A stretch of DNA of 64,000 bases from Lingula anatina (Eukaryota; Brachiopoda; Lingulata; Lingulida; Lingulidae), in contig NW_019775480.1 of NCBI RefSeq assembly GCF_001039355.2, positions 311,314 through 375,313 of the forward strand, in the 5' to 3' direction. The stretch's first letter is position 1, and each line of letters begins with the position of its first letter. This document shows, piece by piece, positions 11,801 to 23,119 of the stretch. The translations under genes were made by a program, and so were the position numbers. The notes under the pieces are model-generated. The model was not told where the DNA came from. It worked only from the letters and a program-made list of their open reading frames with translations, and searched no databases.

Positions 11801-13960
11801 AACTTTGTATTTGCTGGGAAGTGTGCTGCGGGTGATTTTTAGTAAGCGCAACCTCTTTTAAACCAAGCATCTAAGCAAACTTTGTGTAACATACTTCTCT
11901 AAAAAAAATTAAATCAAAAACAAATGAATTGTTCAGTACTGTATTTCAAACGACTGGTATTACACTAACAGCGCTGTCTCATTTACACCATATGAACTAA
12001 ATGAAGTATGTACTGCTTTAGTACTTCACAAAAAATTAATAAATAATACATAAGGAAGGTAGACATAATTTGTTATTTGTTAACTAAAATGTTGACACTG
12101 AACAACAACAACAATAATATCTTAACAAAACACCCTTTGGTTGGAGTTTCTGTGCACAATGCGATTGCAATAATCATAATAATAATTCGTACCAGGACCA
12201 CCGATTGTCTAGCTCTAGATCAAGTGATTGTTTCAAGGCTTGCTGCCTTTTTCATTTAGCATTGCACATTATATTTTACAAAGGTCCATGGGATCAACTA
12301 GATGGCAAGAATGGTCACTGGACCAGAAAATTACCTGAAGTATCATCAGACCAGAACTGATGTAAAATACAGTATAATTGAAATAAAAAACAATATGTTC
12401 TTTCAATACATATAAAAGGGATTCTACTGGAAATGTAATTGCCTGATACCCTCACAGATTGCCTGTTACAAATAAATACTAGTCTAGGACAAAGTCTGGT
12501 AAATAATATTTATCATGAACATAATAATAATAATCATTACAAATACCTTATGATAAGCCGCTCTGTCAGATACATACTAAAAATAATGGATTTCTGTCAG
12601 ATAATACTTTAGTCAGTCCAATATTAAAATAGATATACCTGTAATTTAAAGCTACACAATTCCAACAGTTACTCAAGAACCAGTAATAGATTGAATTCTT
12701 TGGGTCCTTTTGAAATAATGGTGGGGTTGGTACTAAAGTAATGCAGTAGGAATGCAAGGGGTAAGGCTCCATGGTTTCTTTCTTTCCACCTTTAATTTTT
12801 AAATATCTCAGTATTGACAAATCAATCAAGAGTTTTCTCATTGCACTTAGTGTCTTATTACAAAATAATATCATCATAATTTTGCATGAGTAAACTCATG
12901 CTTTTGTCAAATATCAAATTATCATCAAACTGAGCAAATAATTTTTCTAAACTTCTGCAAAAATAAAAAATAGATCTAGTTTATAAATTATACTATTATC
13001 TAGGGGGTGAATTTTGGGATTAGTACAACAATGTCCCCTTATTTCTTACATGATGTAAAAAAGAAAAACTTTAAATTGGATGAAAAAAACACACCCAAAT
13101 TTGAGCAGGCATCTCCAATTACAATCCAGCTGCAAATGCCGCTCTGCTGTTCTCTTTTTACACATACAAAAATGATCACCTTTTTACAGGTGTAAGTGTA
13201 CTTAAGGAAAAAGGTCAGGAGGGATTAATACAGACATGAACTATTACTTCACGAACTAAACATCTGTTACAAAACTTCCCAGCCTCAAAAATTTGATAAA
13301 AGAAGCCCATTTAAAGACGTTCATTTTCCAATAAGATGTGTACATGGCCCACTGCCTTCCTTGATCAGCACATTATACACTTGACGAAAGTATAAAAACT
13401 CTCAGATTGGATCACTACATAGTTATATGTACCTTAGATCAATCCATCTGGTTCATATTTTTACCTGTCCACACCTGTACTCGATAAATTTAATACAACA
13501 ACCCCTCTAGGATTGGAATTACTTGCTATTTGCATGAAGAATTGAGATCTGTTCTGCTTGAGAACATCTTTACTGATACTTTAGTTGCACTTCAGGGTAT
13601 TGAAGAGCTTTGAAATGTAACCCCTCTGACCCCTGTGGCCTATGTCATATACACCTACCACAGGCAATCTCAGGTGTGAAACCATCAGCAGAAGGAATGG
13701 GCCATGATATCTCTCAATGGGCCAGGCAACTGAATAATTAAAAGGAGAGAACAGTTTCCGGAATGGCCATGGAATTGAAGTATTTTTAAACCAGAATTTG
13801 AGCTCTACTGCTCACAGACAGTTGAGCTTAAATGGTCAATTTTCTCCAAATTTGGTCAGATTTTGGGTCAGTCTGTTTGAACTTGGGGCAATGAACTGCG
13901 TATGCATGGAATCACATATCTACCCCTAGAGGTATCAGAGATAGAAATGTTGTGAGCAAT
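5860..13960. other. Long non-coding interval
   Basis: 8 kb of AT-rich sequence with a poly-C run (6565-6578) and short CAA/TAA triplet runs near 12.1 and 12.5 kb. A minus-strand open stretch at 5983-6282 with acceptor-like and GTAAGT donor-like flanks is the only coding-like spot, and it has no recognised domain. I see nothing else I can name. Confidence 0.6.
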
Positions 13961-13964
13961 CCCA

Positions 13965-14054
13965 ATATATATATATTAGTACAAGACACAAATATGATTA
14001 TATGTGTCTTGTACTAATATATATATATTAGTACAAGACACATATAATCATATT
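13965..14054. repeat. Triple inverted repeat containing a perfect 64-bp palindrome
   Basis: 13991-14054 is its own reverse complement with no spacer (two 32-bp arms; core GTACTAATATATATATATTA). A third arm (TTAGTACAAGACACA, ending at 13990) lies just upstream, so two alternative hairpins compete. No coding content. Confidence 0.9.
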
Positions 14055-15529
14055 TTCATAACCATCAAGAAGACAATCTTTAACTGACTTGAGCAACTTA
14101 GCTGGAATTTTTTTCTAAAGGGGTTTTTCCCCAAAAAAAGCAAGTCTCCGGTCTAGTGAAATATGTTCAAATTTAGATTACACAAAATTTCAGCCTTTCT
14201 ATGAAAGAAGAAAAATGTGTTTTAGACTGTAAGTGGTGAATACTGATATGGGGCTTAGGAATATCTATAAATCAGATCCTATGTAACTTTGTTACTTAGT
14301 CATCACATTGGACTTGGTTTTAAAAAAAATCCTAACAGAGAAAAAGAATATCTTGCAGAAAGCTCTGCAACAGCAAACAATGTTACAAATAAATAGCTTA
14401 CTTTTACTGTACAATACCATCTAACCAAAAAACACGTCACAACAATTCACAAATATAATCTGTAATTTTACAATCTGAAAGTTTCAACTCAATTTTCAGT
14501 CTATCATTACCTATCTAAACTTGTGACCCTTTCAGCTGAATCAGACGTTTTCTGCCTCAAGAGACTTTTCAGTTAAATTAAAGAGAATAAATATGATAAA
14601 TTCTACAGTTCATGAAGCAGAAAATTCTGGTCACAGCCTTGAGATAGCAAATACCTTCTCCATCAACGGCACAAATATCACAATAAGGTAGAGATACAAA
14701 AAGGTTGGGTAGAATCACCCCTGTTATGCAATGTTTATATATATATGTTAATGATTGCCAATGTGAACAAGTAGTGTCTAAATTTAATAAATAAAGAAAC
14801 AGGATTGTGTACACCTGGGTTGGGTTATTTTGGTTATTGTGCCCATTACATCAGATATAAACTTGAGATTCCATAAAATTTGATTGTACATACTATCAAG
14901 AGATTTATTACACATAGGACCTGTGCCTTATCTGTCTGGACTATGTTCCACATTCATTTCCTACTGTATCTGAACAAAAAAACATACTCATAAATATTGC
15001 ACAATAGTGTATAATCAACATGTAAAACATTCAGAGCTGGGACTTTCCAACATAGCTGTTGACAATTACAACTCATCTAACCTGCTACATATGAACTACA
15101 TGCTATCTTATGGGGAAAAAGCCTTACACCTACTGGCAAAAATAGAAACAATCCACACAAATGACTTATCATTCCTGGTTCACTACAATGAGTTGAATAT
15201 GTATGAAATATCAGATATAAAATTATACATTTTCAATCTTTAAGTTTTTGTAGCAGGTAAATAACACACAACAATTTTCAAGAACATGCAAACTTGCTCT
15301 GCAATCTTTCACATAGTAAAGATTTAGCTACAAACAAATAATCCAACTGCAAAAACCCTTAATCAGCAGCAAGCTACAGTATTTCCACTTCAAATGTAAA
15401 GCTACTTATTTGTTAATCAAACTTACAACAACTTCTTACATAACTCCACCAAGAATAACCTCATCATCCAATGGCGACATCTACCTGTTGGTTCGTTTTC
15501 AAGGTGAAGGTAGTCATCATGGATGCCAT
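14055..15529. other. Interval downstream of the zinc-finger stop, including its likely 3' UTR
   Basis: From the stop at 15530 down to the AATAAA (minus) at 14904 it is probably the 3' UTR of the zinc-finger gene. Below that I see only AT-rich DNA with no gene. Confidence 0.5.
14904..14909 (-). terminator. Candidate poly(A) signal for the zinc-finger gene
   Basis: AATAAA on the minus strand, the first such hexamer I found downstream of the TAG stop at 15530. It would give a 3' UTR of roughly 620-640 bases. No clear GU-rich downstream element was identified, so cleavage here is tentative. Confidence 0.4.
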
Positions 15530-18500
15530 CTACTGTTCAGTTGGTTTTAAGTTAAAGGTTACAGTCAGTGGTTCTGTGATTCTGCTACTGACAGGCAGGT
15601 ATACTGTTGAGGGGACAAACTGCTTGAGATCATTCTCATCCACCTGGGTCATCGTAAAGGATTGCATTACAAGGTTAGCGGCAAGGTCGCATGGAGCACC
15701 AAATGCTATAGGCTCATCGTTTGGGAAGTCAACCTCCATCTTTTCTTCTGACTTCCCTTCATCATCTCCAGAGATATGGTTTTCTTTGTTCAGGATCTGT
15801 AGCTTGGAGCTGCCAGGGAGTTTGTGTTTCATCAATCTGTGGGCAAAGAGATTGCTCTGAAACTTGGTTTTATATTCACAAAGGCTGCAGGAGAAGATCT
15901 TCATCTTAGGCAGAGGTCTCTCCAAAGCACTGCCACCATTGTGACTTTGACGCCCATGGGCAGAGCGAATGTGGGCAAAGCACATCAGCTTGCTGGGAAA
16001 GCAATCCTTACAATGGGCACAACGGAACTTCTTAGCTTTGCCACCAACATGGTTTACTGTAGGGCTGCTGGCATTGCTGTGAGCTTTATCTGGGTCTGCA
16101 ACACCATTCTGGTGGTACTGCTCAAGGTGCCGAATCAAGGAGTGCTCATAGCGAAAACTTCTCAGGCACTCATTGCAGTTGTACTTCTTCATATCCTTGC
16201 TGCTCTTGTGTTTTCTTTCCTCATGGGAGTAAATATTGGACAACCAACGGGTCTTGTATTCACAATGCGAGCAGCTGTACAGTTTATGCTTCATGTTCTT
16301 GCTGTACTTTCTTTTAAGGCTAAGACCAATGGCTGATGCAAGATTGCTGCTCACTGTCGGTCTGAACTGCTTGGTTAGATTAACTGGCTCAGCAGCTGGT
16401 TGGTCTGTGGCTTTCATTGGGGTGTCCGAAGCTTGTGAGCTGAGAGAATTTTCATGCTCTCTGGTCATATGCAAATCCAGACTGGCCTTGTCAGCACACA
16501 CTTCACCGCATAAATGGCAGAACTGGCGTCCCTGAGCTGCACTTTGACCATTTATGAACTGAGATTCCACCTGACTTGCTTGCATGCCATGGTCACTAAC
16601 CAAGTGACTTGTAAGCCATTTTGCACTCTTGAATCTACGATCACACAGGCGACAGACCTCTTTGAAATGGCTGAAGTAGCTATCATCTGCCTTTGGAGTC
16701 CCTTGTGGTTGCTGATGTGGTGTGGGTACAGACAAGGGCAAATTGGAGGTTGGCTGCCTTAGAGCCCCTGAATTAGACACTGGGGACCCAGACCCACGGT
16801 TGCTGAGGTTTAACTGGTTGCTGAAGGTTGGCATTGTAACCTCTGACTTAGGAGTACTAAAATCTACACCAAATGATTCAGAAGTGGACTTTGGTGTTGA
16901 ACTTGCACTTGATGGAGAATCTTCATAGATGCCATGTTTGTTCAGCTTGTGTGTTCGCAAGAAATACTTGTTGCACAATTCCTTGTTACATAGGTCACAC
17001 ATCACCCTTGGATTGACACTGGAGGGAGATTCCTTCCACCGCCAAGAGATCTGCTCTGGTATTTCATTGCCCTCAGACTTAATTTTAAAAGGGGAAACAT
17101 GAACTGGTTTCAAAGCCAATGAGCTTATTGGAGACTTCTTTGTGGTTTCTGGTGGCTTCTGGACTCGGATCCCATGGATGTTTAACTTATGAGTGCGTAG
17201 AAAATACTTGCTGCAGAATTCCTTCTTGCAGATTTCACAATAGGCTTCTGGGTCAATTCCCATTTTGATAAGCTCTTCTGTTGTGTGACTAGGCCCCTGC
17301 TGCTGCTCTTCCTGCTTCTGTTGTGCTTCTTGCAATTGCTGTTGGACTTCTTGTATTTGTTTCTGCTGTGCAAGTTGTATCTGGTGTGCCTGCTCAATCT
17401 GCTTTGCCTTCTGAAGCTGCTGTGCTTCTTGAACATGGCGTGCCTCTTGTAGCTGTCTTGCCTGGTGTATCTGCTGTGCCTGCTGCGAGGCTTGCAAGTT
17501 ATTCTGTTGAGAAGGAGATGGCAAAGCAGATGGCAAAAGCTGAGGTGGTTTCTGTTCAACTTTCTGTACTAGGGACGCCTGTTTACCATCAGAGGAGAAA
17601 CTGTCATTGCTGTCTGTCTTGCTCTGTTCTGGAGGTTCAATGCCATGGATTTTCATGCGGTGTAATTTCAAAAAATATTTATTACATACCTCTTTGTTGC
17701 ACAACTCACACATGACTCTATCTGCCATCTTGGACATGACCATGTTACTGAACATAGTATTCATTCCGGGGCCTGACTGGTTGGATTCACTCTTAGGGGT
17801 TGACTTCCCACTCGTGGAATCAGCAGGAACTGGTGTGTTCTTCCCTGAATTCTGGGCTGCAGTCTGGTGGAAAGCTAGCTCTTCATTCCTGAACTGCATG
17901 GGCAATGGTTGAGAGTGGGGGATCAGCAAAGGAACTCCTTCTGGAGTCATGATGACCTGAGGTGGTGGGATGCCATCCATTTCCTGTTTAATGGGCATGA
18001 ATTGGAATCCTGGTGGCAAGGGTGTCATGGGCATAGGTGGCAAAGGGAATGGCAAGCCTGGGCCTCCTGAGGACCGTCTCACATCATCCTGGATACCATG
18101 TTTGTTTGCCTTGTGAATCTTCAAAAAGTATTTGTTACAGAATTCCTTTCTGCAGATTTCACAATAAGCATCAGCATTGAGGACCCCCATGCTTCTCAAT
18201 GCATCATTGGGGACTGGGGCTGGTAGTGAAGAGGAAGTTGCCATAGTTGTGGTTGTATTTGGTTGCTGCTGATGCTGCTGCTGTTGCTGCTGCTGGGTGT
18301 TGGGTGCCAATGCTGACTGCTGCTGACTGGTAGGAGGGTTCAATACTGCTAGAGATGTAGGCTGAGAGATGGGTTGCAGGAGAGGCTGGGTAGGTATAAG
18401 ACCCATAGGAGGAAGAAATGGACTGATGAACATCACATTTCCCATGCTGGTTGGTGGCATCATCATAGGTCCCAGCTGACCTATACCGCTGGTTGCTGGG

Positions 18501-19666
18501 TTGCTCTCATTAGGAAGGTTAATCAGATTGTTGATGCTGACAGTCTTTTGGTTTTCTGGCTTTATTCCATGGACATCCAGTTTATGTTTCTTGAGGTAGT
18601 ATTTGTTGCAGAAATGCTTCTGACAAATTTCACAATAATCTTCTAAGTCTACTTGCACTTTGGTAGGTCTTTGTGGTGTTGCATTGGAGCTGCTTTCTTG
18701 GGCTGTTGGTTGATTCTGATTTGGTTGTGGAGATTTGGTCTCCTGTTCCTCCATGGTTGAGGTTGCTGCAGAGGATACAACATTGGTTTGCTCTAGCATG
18801 GTGGCAGGTGGCATTGTTCCAGGAAACACTGGGAAACTCTGGCCGGTAGGGGGATACCCAGGAGGACTGCCCTCAAATATACCATGCTTGTTAGCTTTGT
18901 GGGTTTTCAGGAAATATTTGTTACAAAACTCTCGGTCACACAGACCACAGTAAGCTTCTGGGTGGAAGATACGGTTTCCACTTCTGGCAACCTCTCCTTC
19001 CTCTGGTTGAGAAGATGTGGACATGTCTAAAGGTTGGGCATCATCTTGGCCATTCACCTGCGAGCTGGCTTCTATTACTTGGCTATCTGGTTCAACACCC
19101 TGTTCTGCTGGCTCTGCTTCACTGGGAGTGGCCATTCCCATGCCCTGTTGTAACTCATTTCCAAGACGATGGTATGCAGTTGGGAAATTTTCAGTACTTT
19201 GGTGGGCAGCATGAACATGAGATTCTAGGTCGTCTTCAGTAGTAAATGTCTCTGAGCAGTGATCACAGCCCAGAAGTTCAACTTCCATTGCTGTGTCATC
19301 CTTCCCATCATCCTTGGGAAGGTCACATGACTGAGGTAATACAGCAGTAGCTTCTTGCTCAGTGCCCTCAAGTTCTATTTGAGAGACACGAATGGGTTTT
19401 GACTGTTTGCGCCGACTGGACTTCATTTTATTGTCAGTTGTCATCTCAGTGTCGTGTGTTTGACAGTTTTCATCAATTAATAGATTCACTGAGGTCAATT
19501 TGTTGAAATTGCACAAACTGCTGGGGTTCAAGTCTTTCAGCTTTGATAAAAAAGTAGTTTCTTCATAAGCTGAAGAGTCCTTCAAGTTCTGCAGTTTTTC
19601 TACTAAAGTTCTCTCCTCAAAAGAGTATTCATCTCTCTGATGGAAGATATTAGGATGTCTAGGCAT
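15530..19666 (-). CDS. Large C2H2 zinc-finger protein, 13 fingers, 1378 aa
   Basis: One open exon encodes 1378 residues with 13 C2H2 fingers at about 134-155, 240-261, 345-366, 502-523, 653-674, 810-831, 890-911, 1005-1026, 1050-1071, 1132-1153, 1164-1185, 1216-1237 and 1260-1281. Fingers 2-7 are near copies of one type (C-x2-C-x3-x-C-[NS]-K-Y-[FY]-L-x2-H-x4-H-G-I), with an extra conserved Cys. They stand 80-157 residues apart, so they are not a classical tandem DNA-reading array. The linkers are Pro/Ser/Gln-rich: polyQ at about 457-468 and a long Gln/Ala-rich, coiled-coil-like stretch at 717-792. Other visible motifs are EPVNLTK (1093-1099) and PLDMS (212-216), both CtBP-site-like, and IKQE (559) and IKSE (862), both sumoylation-like. 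The start is supported by an in-frame TGA five codons upstream (19679-19681) and a splice acceptor just before it (19761). A nuclear regulator or corepressor adaptor is inferred from the domains only. A relation to MEP-1-type proteins is a memory-based guess that I did not verify, so no symbol is given. Confidence 0.93.
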   Translation of the reverse strand: MPRHPNIFHQRDEYSFEERTLVEKLQNLKDSSAYEETTFLSKLKDLNPSSLCNFNKLTSVNLLIDENCQTHDTEMTTDNKMKSSRRKQSKPIRVSQIELEGTEQEATAVLPQSCDLPKDDGKDDTAMEVELLGCDHCSETFTTEDDLESHVHAAHQSTENFPTAYHRLGNELQQGMGMATPSEAEPAEQGVEPDSQVIEASSQVNGQDDAQPLDMSTSSQPEEGEVARSGNRIFHPEAYCGLCDREFCNKYFLKTHKANKHGIFEGSPPGYPPTGQSFPVFPGTMPPATMLEQTNVVSSAATSTMEEQETKSPQPNQNQPTAQESSSNATPQRPTKVQVDLEDYCEICQKHFCNKYYLKKHKLDVHGIKPENQKTVSINNLINLPNESNPATSGIGQLGPMMMPPTSMGNVMFISPFLPPMGLIPTQPLLQPISQPTSLAVLNPPTSQQQSALAPNTQQQQQQQHQQQPNTTTTMATSSSLPAPVPNDALRSMGVLNADAYCEICRKEFCNKYFLKIHKANKHGIQDDVRRSSGGPGLPFPLPPMPMTPLPPGFQFMPIKQEMDGIPPPQVIMTPEGVPLLIPHSQPLPMQFRNEELAFHQTAAQNSGKNTPVPADSTSGKSTPKSESNQSGPGMNTMFSNMVMSKMADRVMCELCNKEVCNKYFLKLHRMKIHGIEPPEQSKTDSNDSFSSDGKQASLVQKVEQKPPQLLPSALPSPSQQNNLQASQQAQQIHQARQLQEARHVQEAQQLQKAKQIEQAHQIQLAQQKQIQEVQQQLQEAQQKQEEQQQGPSHTTEELIKMGIDPEAYCEICKKEFCSKYFLRTHKLNIHGIRVQKPPETTKKSPISSLALKPVHVSPFKIKSEGNEIPEQISWRWKESPSSVNPRVMCDLCNKELCNKYFLRTHKLNKHGIYEDSPSSASSTPKSTSESFGVDFSTPKSEVTMPTFSNQLNLSNRGSGSPVSNSGALRQPTSNLPLSVPTPHQQPQGTPKADDSYFSHFKEVCRLCDRRFKSAKWLTSHLVSDHGMQASQVESQFINGQSAAQGRQFCHLCGEVCADKASLDLHMTREHENSLSSQASDTPMKATDQPAAEPVNLTKQFRPTVSSNLASAIGLSLKRKYSKNMKHKLYSCSHCEYKTRWLSNIYSHEERKHKSSKDMKKYNCNECLRSFRYEHSLIRHLEQYHQNGVADPDKAHSNASSPTVNHVGGKAKKFRCAHCKDCFPSKLMCFAHIRSAHGRQSHNGGSALERPLPKMKIFSCSLCEYKTKFQSNLFAHRLMKHKLPGSSKLQILNKENHISGDDEGKSEEKMEVDFPNDEPIAFGAPCDLAANLVMQSFTMTQVDENDLKQFVPSTVYLPVSSRITEPLTVTFNLKPTEQ

Positions 19667-19760
19667 TATCTGATGGATTCAACTTTCTCAAAGCCTGACA
19701 CAGCTTCACACGCCGGGTTCTTCCCTCCTTCTTTACTCAATGGCTGTGGGTTTAATATAT
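19667..19760 (-). other. 5' UTR part of the zinc-finger coding exon
   Basis: On the minus strand the sequence just upstream reads as a good 3' splice site (pyrimidine-rich, ending TGTCATTTCAG at 19761), followed by about 94 untranslated bases before the ATG at 19666. All reading into the main ATG is closed by the in-frame TGA at 19679-19681, so this stretch is leader and not coding. Confidence 0.6.
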
Positions 19761-22498
19761 CTGAAATGACAGAAATATTTCAATTATGTTAATTCACAAC
19801 TGTCAATTCAATAAGAAGTCACCTGTAATTATCTCCACTGAGGATTGTTGTATAATTGTAAGAATTTTGAATTGTTATGGCAATCCAGGCCATACAGACG
19901 TCTAAACAAATGATACCTGGTTTCTATCTGTTGGCAAATTTCTGCTTTTGAATACTACACTAATGTGATTTATATTCTAATCTAAAGGTTCTGCTGATTT
20001 TTAATATGAAAATTGCCTTTCTTCATAGAATTTTTGCAATTTATGGGCCATTTGTATCCATCAAATTACAGACCACATTTTCAATTGTTATTCTAGCTGA
20101 TATAAAATGGCCTACTGATGAAACCTGGCTTTGTCTATTTTTAAGGCAGGATCTCTATCTCATCAATACAATCATCAGTCAGTTTTAATCCCACATATGC
20201 TGCAACTAAAAGTATAATAAATCAATTCTAATATGCATTTCTGCTAAGTTGGATTATCAATTCCATTGTCAGTCTAATCCATTGAAATAAAGGATTAAAG
20301 AAAACCCGAGTACCACAAACCATTTCCTAATAAGGCTCTGCCTCATTTCTTTGCAATATGACTGTGTATATCTGATACCTGTCCCAGACTACTAAAAATT
20401 ACTATTTACTTTTGCATATGTTTATCTAGCCCTGTAATCTGGGAGATATGCCAGCGTGCTATGCAGCGCATCTGTGTTCTCCAAATACCTCAAATTTGGC
20501 AAAATATAAAAATTGAGCAGATGTCTAAAGTGCACATAAATCCCCTGCACATCTGTTCCCCTCAAACTGACATCTTTCTATATAATAGTATGTATATAGA
20601 ACATGTTCACGGCTCAGGTATTTGGCTGAGGCTGTAGGGGAGGGGAGTGCTGGGTTCCACTACCTGAAGATTATCCTGCAAATGATCTTGAGAAACACTA
20701 AAATAAATCAACCTAATGCCTTAAAAATCTTCAGCAATGAAAAAGACTGTTGAGGTCTGAGCTCCCATTCTCTGCCAGTCCACTTTCCAGCTTAACAATG
20801 ATTGCAATATTCTCATAATCTGCCAGATGAAGCAATTCAATAGCATAACTGTTGTAATGAAGTGAAAATTGCAGTTCCTATTTCAGATTTTTATTAAAAT
20901 GTCAGCCAGGATTATTGTCTCCTGTTCCTCTTCAAAATCAATACCCAAGTTATTTTACAATAGAGGTGGACAATTTTCACCTTACAACTATCTGGCTCAT
21001 TAACACCTCCTACCTTATTACTCTTCTTGCCACGAACTGATTACAGCCCTTATTAATTTCCACGGCTAGCCAACACAATAAGACCCCCAGTTATAATGTC
21101 CACCTCGCTCTCCACAGTGTTACACAAATTCTAATTTATTCTAAGATCTCATAGTTAAGCTGTTAGCAAAACAAATCAAACAGAAATATACACAAACTGA
21201 AGTTCTCAGTGTCATGAAAGCCTTTCATGGCACGAGTTTGCATTTCATATCCCACTGAGTGATGAAACATTATATAGGCTATGTCACTGAATTAAAATTT
21301 CCATGCAATAAAGCTATTCATGAGCAATGTAAGCAAGCTGTTAAAACAACCATCAAAAGGTTTCCAATTTTCTCAATTTAATTCATTTCTGTACCAATAC
21401 ATACATCTGTGTTGTGATCATGTACAAAAACTTTACCAATGAACTTATTCCACCCTCAAACAAAGCCTATTGTTCTAAGGTTGGTAACTTTGCAGTCAAC
21501 TTATGTAATACTTTTAAAAAACACTGCCTGCCACCACTGCCAAGTCGATAAGCTTCTTACAAATTTAGTTGAAAGCCAACCCATTTGAAAAGCAATTTGC
21601 AATTTGGGCAATAGAGCCCATTAAATTTTAATGACCACCTATTCATCAATAGTGGTCATCTGAATACAATTAGTAGTTTATTTATTTCAAAAGCTTGGGA
21701 CCAATAATGGGACCCTGCCAGGCTTTTCAATCAATTTAATTTCCTTTTCTTCTTGCTAACCGAGTAATTAGGCTTGAAAATTAAGGCTTGCATCGTGCAA
21801 ATAAATCTCACCCTAATGACACAGAGTTTAAGTAATTAGATAGAAAATTCACATAGCCTACTTCCCCACAGACAATAGTAAAATTTTTATCAATTCCTGC
21901 CCAGGTGAATTGGTGCAATATCTATTGAAATAATTGGATGCCTGTGTGTTTACTTGAAAAATACCTCTTCAATAAGTCATGTTTATTTTTATTCTCTATC
22001 ATAAATGCCCAAGGCCTTGTGTAAATGCCCTGGACAAGTGTGTTAATCCACACTTATTTGCATTATTGCACATAAGCAAACATTTTAAAATTGCATTCTC
22101 CAAATTAAAATGCCGCCTTTCCTTTAGTCATAAAGCAGAAATAAAAATCCATAAAATACAAAATGGTTTCAGCTAGTTCAGCTGGATTTTACTGCGAGAA
22201 ATATTGAAAATGCATGACATTAGCATAAAATCGATACGCACGTATCTTTGCCACTGAAACTACATTGATAAGCAATCAGCTCATTGAAGATGCTAAATAA
22301 AAATTTAAAGTTCAGCCCCCTTCACGTCGAGCTTCGGACAATAACACTACAAAGAAACACTGCTAACTGTGAAGAAATGAGGTTTCTTTTTCTACCAACC
22401 ACAGTTATATGTTCATATACAATTGACCCACATATTTCTTGATTAATGTACGACGAAAAATGAACTTTACGAAAGAAAATTGCAAAATTATCGCTCAC
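19761..22498 (-). other. Putative 5' UTR intron of the zinc-finger gene
   Basis: The intron is inferred from a GTGAGC donor (minus strand, 22498-22493) and the acceptor ending at 19761, giving 2738 bases. I see no coding exon in it. Parts (about 20.9-22.2 kb) are of mixed complexity with many TAATT-like cores and few repeats. They look more like conserved non-coding DNA than decayed transposons, but that is an impression only. Confidence 0.45.
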
Positions 22499-22527
22499 CA
22501 CCGATCTGCCTGACTCTCCTCAGCCAT
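22499..22527 (-). other. Candidate non-coding exon 1 of the zinc-finger gene with upstream ORF
   Basis: Minus-strand reading gives an ATG in strong context (AAGATGGC) at 22527, then MAEESQADR, then a consensus donor GTGAGC. Joined to the acceptor at 19761/19760, the split codon TG|A becomes a stop. The exon would therefore carry a nine-codon upstream ORF that ends exactly at the splice junction. The 5' end of the exon is unknown; only the part from the uATG is given. No transcript evidence is available. Confidence 0.45.
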
Positions 22528-22620
22528 CTTGCTATATACCCAAAATGCAATAGCAAAATGGCTGCGCCCAGTAGGCGAAAAGTTACCGAATGTTTATTGT
22601 AATTAGCAGATGTTTAGAGG
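22525..22620. promoter_or_regulatory. Promoter-like region between the zinc-finger gene and the 20 kb gap
   Basis: This is a local GC- and CpG-richer patch in AT-rich surroundings. It has two YY1-like ATGGCTG cores in opposite orientation (AAGATGGCTG on minus, AAAATGGCTGCG on plus) and a TATATA between them. It lies immediately upstream of the candidate exon 1 of the zinc-finger gene. The plus side also offers a short ATG-started peptide (MAAPSRRKVTECLL, then stop), so bidirectional initiation is possible but unproven. Confidence 0.4.
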
Positions 22621-23005
22621 TTTGTACCTATTTTCATTCCACGTTTTAATAAGATGTATACGTCAGTTACTAAAAGGGATTGTAAGCGAGCGTTATTTAT
22701 CTATTATATAGCACCTCTAATATCATAAGGGCCGGGTACAACATCTTGCCATTTGTGGCAAGCGCAGTACCGAATCCACAAAACTTGTTGAGATAAAAAT
22801 ATCATTACACGGTAAAATCACCACTGTCATGCACAGAAATACATAAATATAATTTAACAATTAACAGTGATGAACAGTAACCGTGATTAATTCGTGACTT
22901 TTTGGAAATTCCATGTAGAATGTGCGAACGCAAAGTTCGCAAGAAATTAATGTAATATTACACCTTCGCTTAAGCAGACTTTAAAGTTGTTTTTTTTTGC
23001 GGTAA

Positions 23006-23020
23006 CCCCCCCCCCCCCCC
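23006..23020. repeat. C homopolymer
   Basis: 15 consecutive C. Confidence 0.9.
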
Positions 23021-23116
23021 AAACATAAGTATTTTATTTGCATTGTTTTTCAAAATTCAGTTATGTGGTAACTTTGACCAATCTCTTTTCATTTTTTTAA
23101 TTAGATATTTTTGCTC

Positions 23117-23119
<3 letters not shown>

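Noticed and set aside
17182-17559. 125-codon minus-strand open frame overlapping the Gln-rich linker
   Set aside because: It is the alternate frame of CAG/CAA-type codons in the zinc-finger gene; its Arg/His/Ser-rich product has no domain.
15471-19242. Many plus-strand open frames opposite the zinc-finger exon
   Set aside because: They are antisense shadows of a strongly coding exon with finger motifs only on the minus strand.
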